Part shown: positions 1 through 7,072 of the stretch, in pieces | How positions within the stretch are numbered: position 1 is the stretch's first letter | How the letters are laid out: every line of letters starts with the position of its first letter | Origin: Streptomyces alanosinicus | Lineage (GTDB): Bacteria > Actinomycetota > Actinomycetes > Streptomycetales > Streptomycetaceae | DNA length: 64,000 nucleotides | Assembly: GCF_014650595.1 (NCBI RefSeq) | Contig: NZ_BMVG01000009.1 | Location: 1-64,000, forward strand | Reading direction: 5' to 3' | The notes under the pieces: model-generated | Told to the model about the DNA's origin: nothing | Database searches by the model: none | What the model saw: only the letters and a program-made list of their open reading frames with translations | Translations under genes and position numbers: made by a program

Positions 1-60
1 ACGTGAAGAAACTCGTCAACAACAATGCGAACTGACACGAACCGGATCACGGGACACTAG
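1..60 (+). mobile_element. right end of an insertion sequence (partial)
   Basis: From position 3 an open frame reads VKKLVNNNAN and stops at 33-35, which looks like the C-terminal tail of a transposase cut off by the window edge. The 25 bases after it end in CTAG (57-60), the same tetranucleotide that bounds the MITE at 152. The CTAG also coincides with the point where a monooxygenase reading frame on the other strand breaks. The reading as an IS end is an inference from these three facts; the left part lies outside the window. Confidence 0.4.
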
Positions 61-155
61 TTGATGACGCGTTCGCCGTCCTGGGCGGCGTGGAAGTTGA
101 TGCAGATGAAGCCGGGTTGGTGCTTCATCGTCTCCTCCGTGGCGCGGGCGACTAG
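57..155 (-). pseudogene. antibiotic biosynthesis monooxygenase (ABM) internal fragment
   Basis: Read on the minus strand from the CTAG at 152-155, the frame gives LVARATEETMKHQPGF and then CINFHAAQDGERVIN, where it meets a TAG made by the CTAG at 57-60. In ABM-domain proteins this stretch is the HQPGF...DG.RVVNYAQW region, so the break falls just before the expected Tyr. Both ends lie on CTAG, one at a MITE and one at an IS end, so the fragment looks cut by two insertions. A local ATG at 126-128 with GGAGGA upstream could give a 23-residue peptide, but that is probably fortuitous. Family assignment rests on a short stretch. Confidence 0.5.
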
Positions 156-256
156 GGCCTGTCCGGCGGATCAGGTCGCGGGAAAGTGACGGCGCCTCAT
201 CGGCGCAGGCGTGCCGGCCCCCGCGTCCGCGACAGGATCCGCCGGACAGGCCCTAG
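152..256. mobile_element. 105-bp MITE with 21-bp inverted ends and CTAG boundaries
   Basis: The first 21 bases (152-172, starting CTAGGGCCTGTCCGG) are the exact reverse complement of the last 21 (236-256). Inside these, GTCGCGG at 175-181 pairs imperfectly with CCGCGAC near 227-233, so the whole element can fold as a long hairpin. It has no coding capacity. CTAG at both ends fits the target duplication of IS5-type elements, whose Streptomyces members often carry GGCCTGTCCGGCGG-like ends (recalled, not checked). It sits inside the ABM remnant, so it is probably a non-autonomous derivative moved by a related transposase. Confidence 0.75.
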
Positions 257-266
257 GAGGGCTTGG

Positions 267-351
267 CGGGGGAGTGTGCGCAACCTCCTCGCCGCCTCGT
301 AGGAAGTTCCCTCGTCGGCGCGTAACGTGAAGCAGCATGAAGATCCTCATC
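267..351 (+). repeat. direct repeat copy 1: displaced dppA promoter and first five codons
   Basis: About 85 bases match 6169-6252 with one substitution and a 2-base gap. The repeat covers the region upstream of dppA, its start codon (here ATG 337-339) and codons 1-5 (MKILI). Identity stops abruptly at 351, after which this copy reads SWGWFRD and soon terminates. It is therefore a dead 5' end of the dppA gene, 5.9 kb from the live copy. It marks one border of the mobile-element block. Confidence 0.88.
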
Positions 352-871
352 TCTTGGGGATGGTTTCGTGACCTGCGGCGCGCCGCGGGGCGTGGCAGGT
401 CGCCGGGTTGCTGATGGCCACACAAACCCACTGCGGCCCAAGGCGGACGATGTCAGAACTGATGTCAGGTCCCTGGTGGTATCACTCCTGGTAGTCGGCC
501 GTTGGAGCCGTCGTGGCACGCCCTGCGCCTTGTCTCTGCGTGTGCAGACTCCCTCCGGTTTTGGCCGGAGGGGGCCTGAGGCGTGGGCGGAAGTTCGGGT
601 ATCTGCGGCTTGCCGCAGTCGAAGAAGTCAGGAAGACGGCAGGAGTGCTGGCTCGTCGCGGTCCACCGGCTGGCGGTAGGGCTGTTCATCAGTTGACTCG
701 AAGTATCGTGGCGTGCACAGGCAGCGGCTGCACGGCTGATCGCCGCCTGCTTTCGGTAGCGGTTTGGAATGATCTTCTCGACGTGTCGTTGTGCGATAGC
801 GCCAGACCGATGGAATTGCCGGTTGGTGAAGGAGACGGGGACTCGGCCGGGTAACAGGATCAACGTGTTCT

Positions 872-894
872 CGATGACGCATCATGTGGAGTGC
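872..894. repeat. short dispersed repeat, copy 1
   Basis: The 23 bases starting CGATGACGCATCATGT match 6133-6155 except for one base. On the minus strand both copies contain ATGATGCGTCATCG, and in both a frame beginning MMRHR starts there. In the 6-kb copy that frame enters an HTH gene remnant; here it leads nowhere recognisable. It may be a duplicated gene start or a shared insertion scar. Confidence 0.6.
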
Positions 895-987
895 GTGGCG
901 ATCCTTGAGTCTGCCGGAAAGGGATCCTGACCTGCTGTTTTAAGCAGTGTGCGTTATGTGTGCTGTGGGCGTTACGGGCGATATCTT

Positions 988-1017
988 GACGCACGAACGA
1001 CGCACGTTTGACGCACG
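988..1017 (+). repeat. three phased GACGCACG repeats
   Basis: GACGCACG occurs at 988-995, 999-1006 and 1010-1017, an exact 11-bp period that places the copies on the same face of the helix. Such phasing is typical of cooperative protein binding. The nearest downstream gene start is about 650 bp away, so no target gene is obvious. It could be an operator left over from a lost gene. Confidence 0.5.
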
Positions 1018-1410
1018 TTCTGATGGGGTGTCAGGCCGGGTTTCGTGAAGATGGCGCTGGGTGGAGTGCCGGGTGCAGACGGTTCGGCTTTACTGTCTCT
1101 TGGCGGTACTTCGTGGGTCGTTGCCGGTGTCGGCACTCGGTGCGAGCGGGGTCCGTACGGGCTCCATCCATGGAGGCCCCTTACCGCTAGTTCCTCTCGT
1201 GCGCCCTCTGATCTCGCTTGCCGGACCCGGCCCGTCTGGTAGTTCCGAGCAGTCCCGGCTTTGTCAGCGCTGCTTCCCGCCCTCCCCGGCGTCTCCCGGC
1301 TCGGACTGCGCTCAGCTCCCACCAGGCTGCTGCGACAACCTGGCGAGGAGGTCTTGCACCTCCTTCGATTCACCGCGCCTCACGGCGTACTGGCGCCTCG
1401 TGGCACACCC

Positions 1411-1488
1411 ACTCGCTATGACAAGCGCGGATACGTCTACCTCGGCACTGTCACCGCCGCCGCTCTCCTCATCTGGCTGCGCTCGTGA
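1411..1488 (+). pseudogene. IS5-type transposase C-terminal remnant
   Basis: The frame ends TRYDKRGYVYLGTVTAAALL-IWLRS before a TGA. The TRYDK...Y.GT...A...IWLR pattern is the usual C-terminus of IS5-family DDE transposases in actinomycetes, downstream of the catalytic Glu. Nothing recognisable as transposase precedes it in any frame, so only about 25 residues survive. No matching terminal inverted repeat is visible just downstream. It may belong to the same family of elements as the CTAG-bounded pieces at the left edge. Confidence 0.6.
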
Positions 1489-1668
1489 GCCGAGTTCACG
1501 GGGCGAAAGCGACACAAGTAACAACCGTGCGTTCCCTGCGTAGATTCCCGTCTGGGCTGTGACATTCCTCCGCCATCAGGCGCCTTCTCGTCACGGCTCT
1601 CAGCTGGGCATACCCACGCTTACTCCGCCTCAAATCATTGATGCGCGTGGGCTGTTGCGAAGGGGCTG

Positions 1669-2577
1669 ATGGAAAAGATGACGCTGGAGACAGTCTCTGC
1701 GGGGACCGTAGGCACCTGGCTGCTGGGAGACCTCACGGTCAACCGGATCGGATTCGGTGCCATGCGATTGACCGGCAGTACCGCCTTCCATCCGGGCATC
1801 GCGCGCGACCGCAGCCGGGTGATCGGCGTACTGCGCCGCGCGGTCGAACTCGGCGTCAACCATGTCGACACCGCAGCGTTCTACTTCTCGCGGCTGCGCT
1901 CCGCCAATGAGCTGATCAACTCGGCATTGGCTCCGTACCCGGACGACCTGGTGATCGCCACCAAGGTCGGCCCCACACGGGACGCGTCCGGTGAATGGAC
2001 GACCCCGGCCCGGCCTGATCAGCTGCGTGGCCAGGTCGAGGAGAATCTGCGTCAGCTCGGCCGCGACCTCCTCGACGTGGTCAACCTGCGCCTCATGGGC
2101 CAGGACTCGATCAGCGAGCACTTCGGGGCCCTCGCCGAGCTGCGTGATGCCGGACTCATCCGCCACCTCGGCATCTCTGGCGCACGCCCCACTCACCTGG
2201 CCCAAGCCCAAGCCATCGCGCCCGTCGTGTGCGTCCAGAACCGCTACGGCATCGACGCGCGCACCAGCACCGAGCTGCTCCACACCTGCGCCGCACACGG
2301 CATCGCGTTCGTGCCCTTCTTCTCCATCGCCGGCGAGGGACGCGAAGCAGGCGCCGTCCACACTGAGCCGGAACAGATCCTCACCGTCGCCCGTGCGCAC
2401 GGAGTGTCGCCGGCGCAGGTACGCCTGGCATGGATCCTGCGACAGGGCAAGCATGTCCTGGCCATACCGGGAACGGGCAACCCGGACCACCTCATCGACA
2501 ACCTGGCGGCAGGCTCACTGCATCTGACAAAGGAAGACCTCGACGTCCTCGATTCGATCAACTGCACTGCACCCTGA
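1669..2577 (+). CDS. aldo/keto reductase family oxidoreductase
   Basis: The 302-residue product has the family's TIM-barrel pattern. The catalytic Asp and Tyr are in VDTAAFY (D67, Y72), Lys in IATKVG (K99), and IPGTGNPDHLIDN near residue 275 matches the NADPH-phosphate binding region. The usual active-site His before xxD is absent: the strand reads VVNLRLMG (about 138-144), a pattern I associate with the YdbC-like subgroup. The ATG at 1669 has AAGGGG six bases upstream. It stands alone between transposase debris and the convergent marR gene, so it may be cargo or a survivor. Substrate is unknown, presumably a small aldehyde or ketone. Confidence 0.88.
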   Translation: MEKMTLETVSAGTVGTWLLGDLTVNRIGFGAMRLTGSTAFHPGIARDRSRVIGVLRRAVELGVNHVDTAAFYFSRLRSANELINSALAPYPDDLVIATKVGPTRDASGEWTTPARPDQLRGQVEENLRQLGRDLLDVVNLRLMGQDSISEHFGALAELRDAGLIRHLGISGARPTHLAQAQAIAPVVCVQNRYGIDARTSTELLHTCAAHGIAFVPFFSIAGEGREAGAVHTEPEQILTVARAHGVSPAQVRLAWILRQGKHVLAIPGTGNPDHLIDNLAAGSLHLTKEDLDVLDSINCTAP

Positions 2578-2636
2578 ATCGACTGCCAGCAGACGCGTGA
2601 GCAGATTCAACACCGGTCTTGATCGGGAGACAGGCT

Positions 2637-3089
2637 CTAGGCTCCTGGAGCCTTGATGAAGCGTTCCAGGAGCACGCACAGCTGCTCCTGGTCCTCCTCC
2701 ATGCAGTCGAGGAGCCGGGCACCCACCTCATTGCTGATCCGTGAGGCGTCGGCGAACAGCGTCCTGCCCTCGTCGGTCATCTCCACCGCGTAGGCGCGCC
2801 GGTCGGCGGGGGACGGCCGCCGCACGGCCAGGCCGCGAGCCTCCAGGTCGTCGACCGTGCGCACCATCGTGGACTTGTCGCTGCCGGTGAGATCGATGAG
2901 TTGTCGCTGGCTGAGCGGCCCGTGCGTGGCGAGGTTGAGCAGGACGCCGTAGTGCCGGCCTTCGATGCCCATGGGGCGCAGGGCCTCGGTGAACGTCCGC
3001 GCGGCACGTCGCTGGGCGAGACGGAGCAGCGGACCGATGCGTGCGGGACCGGTGCCGAGCGCGGGGGAGGGGGAGTCGGGCGTGTTCAT
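2637..3089 (-). CDS. MarR family transcriptional regulator
   Basis: This 150-residue protein shows the MarR winged-helix plan: GRHYGVLLNLATHGPLSQRQL, then LTGSDKSTMVRTVDDLEARGL as recognition helix and turn, and the wing with RRPSPADRRAYAVEMTDEGR. The start at 3089 (MNTPDSPS) is preferred over an upstream ATG because GGAGG lies just before it. It is divergent from the membrane protein and multicopper oxidase genes. The shared 68-bp gap contains a GATAGT-N10-ACTATC inverted repeat, so it probably represses that pair and itself. The ligand is unknown; copper, phenolics or oxidants are plausible given the target genes. A GGCTCC-T-GGAGCC palindrome (2640-2652) in the 3' end could aid termination. 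Confidence 0.9.
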   Translation of the reverse strand: MNTPDSPSPALGTGPARIGPLLRLAQRRAARTFTEALRPMGIEGRHYGVLLNLATHGPLSQRQLIDLTGSDKSTMVRTVDDLEARGLAVRRPSPADRRAYAVEMTDEGRTLFADASRISNEVGARLLDCMEEDQEQLCVLLERFIKAPGA

Positions 3090-3129
3090 GGTCCTCCAGC
3101 ATAGGTCAGACCGAGATTGATTCCCTTGG

Positions 3130-3151
3130 GATAGTCTCATGTGGCACTATC
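3130..3151. promoter_or_regulatory. inverted repeat, likely MarR operator
   Basis: GATAGT (3130-3135) and ACTATC (3146-3151) are exact reverse complements separated by ten bases. The 22-bp span suits a MarR dimer. The site ends seven bases before the ATG at 3158 and lies in the only gap between the divergent marR gene and its presumed targets. Confidence 0.55.
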
Positions 3152-3157
3152 TCGCCC

Positions 3158-3571
3158 ATGCCTAATTCGACTGTGCGGCCCTGGGCGCTCGCGCTGTTCC
3201 GCGCCTTGGTGACCTGTGAGGCCGCCCTCGCCGTCGGTCAGGCCGTACTGGCCGGCAGCTTCCTGTCCGGTCACTACGGAGCCCTCGACCTGCACGCCCT
3301 CAACGCCATGGCCACCGGGCTGACCGCGGTGGCCATGGTCGTGGCCGCGCTGCTGCTGTGGCGGCCCGGCGGCGGGCCCGTCTGGCCGGCCCTGACCGGG
3401 TTCACACTCTTCGGCGCGGAGGCGGGACAGATAGCCATGGGGTACGGGCGCGTGCTCGCCATTCACGTCCCGCTGGGTGTGGCGATCATCGCCTGCACGT
3501 TCCTCATGCTCGTCTGGGCCTGGCGCCCGGCAGCAGGCCGGACCCGCGCCACGCTTGAGGAGCGCGTATGA
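3158..3571 (+). CDS. small four-helix membrane protein of unknown function
   Basis: The 137-residue product has four hydrophobic segments, roughly residues 8-32, 47-66, 72-92 and 98-120, with short loops and a basic C-terminus (AAGRTRATLEERV). I do not recognise a named domain. Its ATG follows the MarR-type palindrome, and its stop overlaps the next start as ATGA at 3568, so it is translationally coupled to the multicopper oxidase. A role in the membrane step of copper or redox handling is an inference from this pairing only. Confidence 0.8.
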   Translation: MPNSTVRPWALALFRALVTCEAALAVGQAVLAGSFLSGHYGALDLHALNAMATGLTAVAMVVAALLLWRPGGGPVWPALTGFTLFGAEAGQIAMGYGRVLAIHVPLGVAIIACTFLMLVWAWRPAAGRTRATLEERV

Positions 3572-5151
3572 CCGGGGGCATCACCCGACGTCGCCTGCTC
3601 GGCGCTGCCGCCCTCGGCGGCGGTGCGCTCACCGTGGGCGGATGGGCCATGGCCGGAGGGTCACTGACGCCCGGTCAGTCGGGGCTGCTGCTGCGCAGCC
3701 AGGCACCCTTGCCGCGGCCGTACACAGTGCCGCTGCCCGTCCCGTCGGTGCTTACACCGGCACACTCCAGCGGTACGACTGATGCATACGAGATCATCCA
3801 GCAGACAGCGCGTCTGCGGATCCTTCCCGGGCTGGAGACGACCGCCTGGACGTACGGCGGCAGCTTCCCCGGGCCGACCCTGGTCTCCTGTTCGGGCCGT
3901 AGGACGGTGGTACGGCACCGCAACGGACTGCCGCACCCGACCGTGGTCCACCTGCACGGGGGGCACACCCCATACGGCAGCGACGGCTATCCGACCGCGC
4001 TGATCCTGCCGCAGGGCGGCACGGCCTCCCACGCTGACGCCATGGCAGGGATGCCGATGTCCGGCGCGGCCGGCTCACGGGACGAGGCCGTGGTCGAGCG
4101 GACGTACACATATCCGATGGAGCAGCGGGCCGCCACTCTCTGGTACCACGACCACCGCATGGGCTTCACCGGCCCGAACGTCTGGCACGGCCTCGCCGGC
4201 TTCCACCTCGTCCACGACGACGAGGAAGAGGCACTGCATCTGCCCCGCGGTGGACGGGACATCCCCCTGATGATCGCCGACCGGGCCTTCGCCGCCGACG
4301 GGTCTTTCCGGTATCCCGCCCTGGACCCGGCACAACACACACCGGGTGTCAGCGACCCGTACATGGACGGCGTCCTCGGCGACGTCCTTCTCGTCAACGG
4401 GGCACCCTGGCCGGTACTGGAGACACAGCGGCTGCGCTACCGCCTGCGCCTGCTCAACGCCTCCAACGCGCGCCGTTATCGTCTGGCACTCGACCCCCCG
4501 CCGCCGGGCGGCGGGGGGCTCGTGCAGATCGGCGGCGACGGGGGGCTGCTGGAAAGGCCGCTCGCGCACGACGCCCTGGATATCGCGCCGGCCGAGCGCT
4601 TCGACGTGATCGTCGACTTCTCCCGATACCGGCCCGGCACCCGTGTGCGGCTGGTGAACCGGCTGGGCAGCGGCAGCACGGCGGACGTCATGCGCTTCGA
4701 CGTCTCCACCGCCCGGCCACCGGCCGACGACTCACGCATACCGGAGCGGCTGTCTGCGATACCCGCGCCGCGGCCGGAGCGGGCCGCGGCGACCCGAACG
4801 TTCCACTTCCAGCGGCGCGCCGGATCCGCCGGCTGGACCATCAACGGCAGCCCCTACGAGCCCGGCAGCCCCCTGGCCACCGTGCAGCTCGGCACCACCG
4901 AGCTATGGCGGTTCGTCACCGACTTCCACCACCCGGTCCACCTCCACCTCAACCACTTCCAGGTGATCGCACGCAACGGCCGCTCACCCGGCCCGTACGA
5001 CGCGGGCTGGAAGGACACCGTGGACATGCACCCCGCCGAATCCGTGGAGATCGTCACCCGCTTCACCGACTACCCGGGCCGCTTCCTGCTGCACTGCCAC
5101 AACCTGGAACACGAGGACATGGCCATGATGGCCGACTTCGTCGCAGAGTGA
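3568..5151 (+). CDS. Tat-exported multicopper oxidase (CotA/laccase-like)
   Basis: The 527-residue protein begins with a Tat signal (TRRRLLGAAAL, residues 6-16) and contains all four copper-binding motifs: HLHG (128-131), HDH (194-196), HPVHLH (455-460) and HCHNLEHEDM (509-518). The axial ligand position of the type 1 site is Met. These motifs make a three-domain, four-copper oxidase that oxidises phenols or cuprous ions and reduces oxygen to water outside the membrane. A small Met-rich insert (MAGMPMSG, about 159-166) recalls copper-tolerance oxidases such as CueO. It is co-transcribed with the small membrane protein and probably under the divergent MarR regulator. A short GCCCC-A-GGGGC hairpin follows the stop. 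Confidence 0.93.
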   Translation: MTGGITRRRLLGAAALGGGALTVGGWAMAGGSLTPGQSGLLLRSQAPLPRPYTVPLPVPSVLTPAHSSGTTDAYEIIQQTARLRILPGLETTAWTYGGSFPGPTLVSCSGRRTVVRHRNGLPHPTVVHLHGGHTPYGSDGYPTALILPQGGTASHADAMAGMPMSGAAGSRDEAVVERTYTYPMEQRAATLWYHDHRMGFTGPNVWHGLAGFHLVHDDEEEALHLPRGGRDIPLMIADRAFAADGSFRYPALDPAQHTPGVSDPYMDGVLGDVLLVNGAPWPVLETQRLRYRLRLLNASNARRYRLALDPPPPGGGGLVQIGGDGGLLERPLAHDALDIAPAERFDVIVDFSRYRPGTRVRLVNRLGSGSTADVMRFDVSTARPPADDSRIPERLSAIPAPRPERAAATRTFHFQRRAGSAGWTINGSPYEPGSPLATVQLGTTELWRFVTDFHHPVHLHLNHFQVIARNGRSPGPYDAGWKDTVDMHPAESVEIVTRFTDYPGRFLLHCHNLEHEDMAMMADFVAE

Positions 5152-5336
5152 ACGAGCCCCAGGGGCCTCCTGGATGACGCAGTGGCGGATTCATACGTCC
5201 ACCACCGCGTCGAACATTACAAGCCCACGAGGACGCGGAACGGGCGGTGTCCGATCAGCCGTCGCCCTGAGCCTCCCCCGGGATGCGGAAGAAGTTGGCA
5301 GAGGGTCAGATGGGTTTCGTGAGAGGAAATCTGACC

Positions 5337-5643
5337 ATGGCTGCTCCCAGAAAGTACCCGCTGGAGTTGCGTGAGCGTGCGGTGCAGATGTATCGCACCT
5401 CCGACCCCAAGCCCCAGATCAAGCGACTCGCCGTCGATCTCGGCGTGCACCCTGAGGCCCTGCGTGGGTGGATCCGGCAGGCCGAGGCCGACCGCGGTGA
5501 GCGGGATGACCGGCTGACCACCGCCGGGAAGGATGAGCTCGCGCAGCTGCGGCGGGAGGTGAAGGAACTGCGTCGCGCGAACGAGATCCTGCGGACCGCC
5601 AGCGCTTTTTCGCCGGCCAGCTCGACCCGACCCGGCCCAGGTG
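5337..5643 (+). pseudogene. IS3-type transposase OrfA, frameshifted and without OrfB
   Basis: MAAPRKYPLELRERAVQMY opens a typical IS3-family OrfA: an HTH (KRLAVDLGVHPEALRGWIRQ) and then a heptad-rich segment (LAQLRREVKELRRANEIL). The end should read ASAFFAGQLDPTRPR-stop; to reach that frame the run of five T at about 5605-5609 needs one more T. OrfB is missing, and the sequence passes directly into an unrelated hydrolase fragment. An 8-bp inverted repeat (GGTCAGAT 5304-5311, ATCTGACC 5329-5336) abuts the ATG with the purine-rich ribosome site in its loop, which could limit translation. Confidence 0.8.
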
Positions 5644-5670
5644 ACGGGGTGCTGGCCGCGTTCTCCCCGC

Positions 5671-5970
5671 CAGGGGCTGCTGGACCAACTTGCGGACGAC
5701 GCGGACAACTGCGTGCCGCTGCTGGCCGTGAACGGCGCGCACGACCAGTTCATCCCGCGCGGTGACACCGCTCGCCTGGCCGCCCTCCGGAACACCACGG
5801 TATGGATCGTGCCGGGCGCCACCCACTGCGCGGCCGAACACATCCGCCCGCTGCTGGCGGCTACCTGGGCCTGGCTGCTGACCCGCCCGCCCTTCCGCCG
5901 CCACCCGGCGGTACGCACTGCCCGATCGGCACGACGCCCGTCAGAAGGTGTCGAAGGAACGACAAGCTGA
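5671..5970 (+). pseudogene. alpha/beta hydrolase C-terminal fragment
   Basis: The frame reads LLDQLADDADNCVPLLAVNG then AHDQFIPRGD and VPGATHCAAEHI. These match the last strands of an alpha/beta hydrolase, where the Asp follows NGxxDxxIP and the catalytic His is in GATHCA. Everything upstream, including the nucleophile elbow, is missing and replaced by the OrfA remnant. The C-terminal extension after HPAVRTARSARRP looks out of register. It cannot be a functional enzyme on its own. Confidence 0.65.
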
Positions 5971-6005
5971 GGTCTTCCGGAGGGCCGTCTTTCGGTGCCC
6001 AGGCC

Positions 6006-6146
6006 GCAGCGGGCCGCCGGCTCGGCCAAGCTCATGCCGATCGAGTCCTTGAGGGCTCGCATGCGCTCCAGGAGGTCCTGGGTCTCCGGTTCGAGAGAAT
6101 CGGGCAGCGGCTGCCAGCGGCGCATGTCATCCCGATGACGCATCAT
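6006..6146 (-). pseudogene. N-terminal remnant of an HTH (XRE-like) protein
   Basis: From the MMRHRDD start or the inner ATG at 6125, the frame reads MRRWQPLPDSLEPETQDLL then ERMRALKDSIGMSLAE and AARC, after which similarity stops. In Streptomyces this is the usual opening of XRE-type proteins, continuing with Y-S-xSSWxRYLNG, which is absent here. About 40 codons are left. The 5' end overlaps the short repeat at 6133-6155 and lies back to back with the dppA promoter. Confidence 0.5.
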
Positions 6147-6155
6147 GTCGAGTGC
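6133..6155. repeat. short dispersed repeat, copy 2
   Basis: This 23-base stretch is the partner of 872-894 with one mismatch. Here it covers the start of the HTH remnant on the minus strand. It ends 13 bases before the larger direct repeat copy 2 begins, so two different repeats sit almost side by side at the right border of the block. Confidence 0.6.
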
Positions 6156-6168
6156 GCAGCGGTGTCGA

Positions 6169-6252
6169 GGTGGGGGAGTGCGCAACCTCCTCCCCGCCTC
6201 GTAGGAAGTTCCCTCGTCGGCGCGTAACGTGAAGCAGCATGAAGATCCTCAT
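6169..6252 (+). repeat. direct repeat copy 2: live dppA promoter and start
   Basis: This is the functional partner of 267-351. It contains the region immediately upstream of dppA, the purine stretch GTGAAGCAGC before the start, and codons 1-5. The two copies flank 5.8 kb of transposon debris and accessory genes in the same orientation. Confidence 0.88.
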
Positions 6253-7072
6253 CAGTGCCGACATGGAGGGCGCCACGGGGGTCACCTGGCCGGCCGACGT
6301 GCTGCCGGGGACGCCGCAGTGGGAGCGGTGCCGGGCGATGTTCACCTCGGACGTGAACGCCGCCGTGGAGGGCTTCTTCGACGGCGGTGCCGATCAGGTG
6401 CTCGTCAACGAGGCCCACTGGACCATGCGCAACCTGCTGCTGGAGCGGCTCGACGACCGGGTCGAGATGCTCACCGGACGCCACAAGACGCTGTCCATGG
6501 TGGAGGGCGTCCAGCACGGCGACGTCGACGGTATCGCGTTCGTCGGCTATCACGCGGGCGCCGGCATGGAGGGCGTCCTCGCCCACACCTACCTCGCCAA
6601 CCAGATCACCGGAGTGTGGCTCAACGACGTCCGCGCCAGCGAGGGCCTGCTCAACGCGCATGTCGTCGCCGAGTACGGCGTCCCTGTCGTCCTCGTCACC
6701 GGCGACGACGTGGCCTGCGAGGACGCCCTCGGCTATGCCCCGGAGGCGTTGAAGGTCGCCGTCAAGGACCATGTGTCGCGGTACGCGGCGGTGTGCCGGA
6801 CCCCGGCCCGCACCGCCGGCGACATCCGCGCCGCGGCGAAGGAGGCCGCCCGGCTGGCGGTGCGTCACACGCCCGTCGAGGGCGGGCCGTTCACCGTTGC
6901 CGTCGAGTTCGACGCGGAACATCTGGCGATGGCCGCCACCGTCGTGCCCGGGGCCGAGCGGACCGGGGAGCGGAAGGTCGCGTACACCAGCGCCACCATG
7001 TACGAGGGGATCAGGACGTTCAAGGCGGTCACCACGATCGTCTCCGCCGCCGTGGAGGAGCAGTATGGCTGA
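6239..7072 (+). CDS. dppA: M55 family D-aminopeptidase (DppA-like)
   Basis: The 277-residue protein starts with SADMEG. The zinc ligands known from Bacillus DppA are all present: D8 and E10, H60 in NEAHW, H105 in GYHAG, and E135 in the ASEG segment. The family forms a cytoplasmic decamer that removes N-terminal D-Ala from peptides, feeding on cell-wall peptides. Length matches the family (about 275). The stop overlaps the M20 start by 8 bases, opening a four-gene peptidase operon. Its promoter region and first codons are duplicated at 267-351, so the upstream control region was involved in the rearrangement next to it. Confidence 0.93.
   Translation: MKILISADMEGATGVTWPADVLPGTPQWERCRAMFTSDVNAAVEGFFDGGADQVLVNEAHWTMRNLLLERLDDRVEMLTGRHKTLSMVEGVQHGDVDGIAFVGYHAGAGMEGVLAHTYLANQITGVWLNDVRASEGLLNAHVVAEYGVPVVLVTGDDVACEDALGYAPEALKVAVKDHVSRYAAVCRTPARTAGDIRAAAKEAARLAVRHTPVEGGPFTVAVEFDAEHLAMAATVVPGAERTGERKVAYTSATMYEGIRTFKAVTTIVSAAVEEQYG

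Larger units (their letters stand above)
352..1410. other. decayed stretch without a recognisable gene
   Basis: Frames here are short, lack clear ribosome sites and show no family I recognise on either strand. Base composition is less GC-biased than in the flanking genes. Visible structures are a perfect 8-bp hairpin at 551-572 (CCCTCCGG, 6-base loop, no U run), the short repeat at 872-894 and the phased GACGCACG repeats at 988-1017. Together with the transposase tail that follows, this is best read as debris from several insertions. Confidence 0.6.

Noticed and set aside
551..572. Perfect 8-bp hairpin as a terminator
   Set aside because: No gene ends just upstream on either strand and no U run follows, so I kept it only as a note.
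465..863. A 132-codon minus-strand frame in the decayed block
   Set aside because: No domain, no ribosome site and amino-acid composition typical of non-coding GC-rich DNA.
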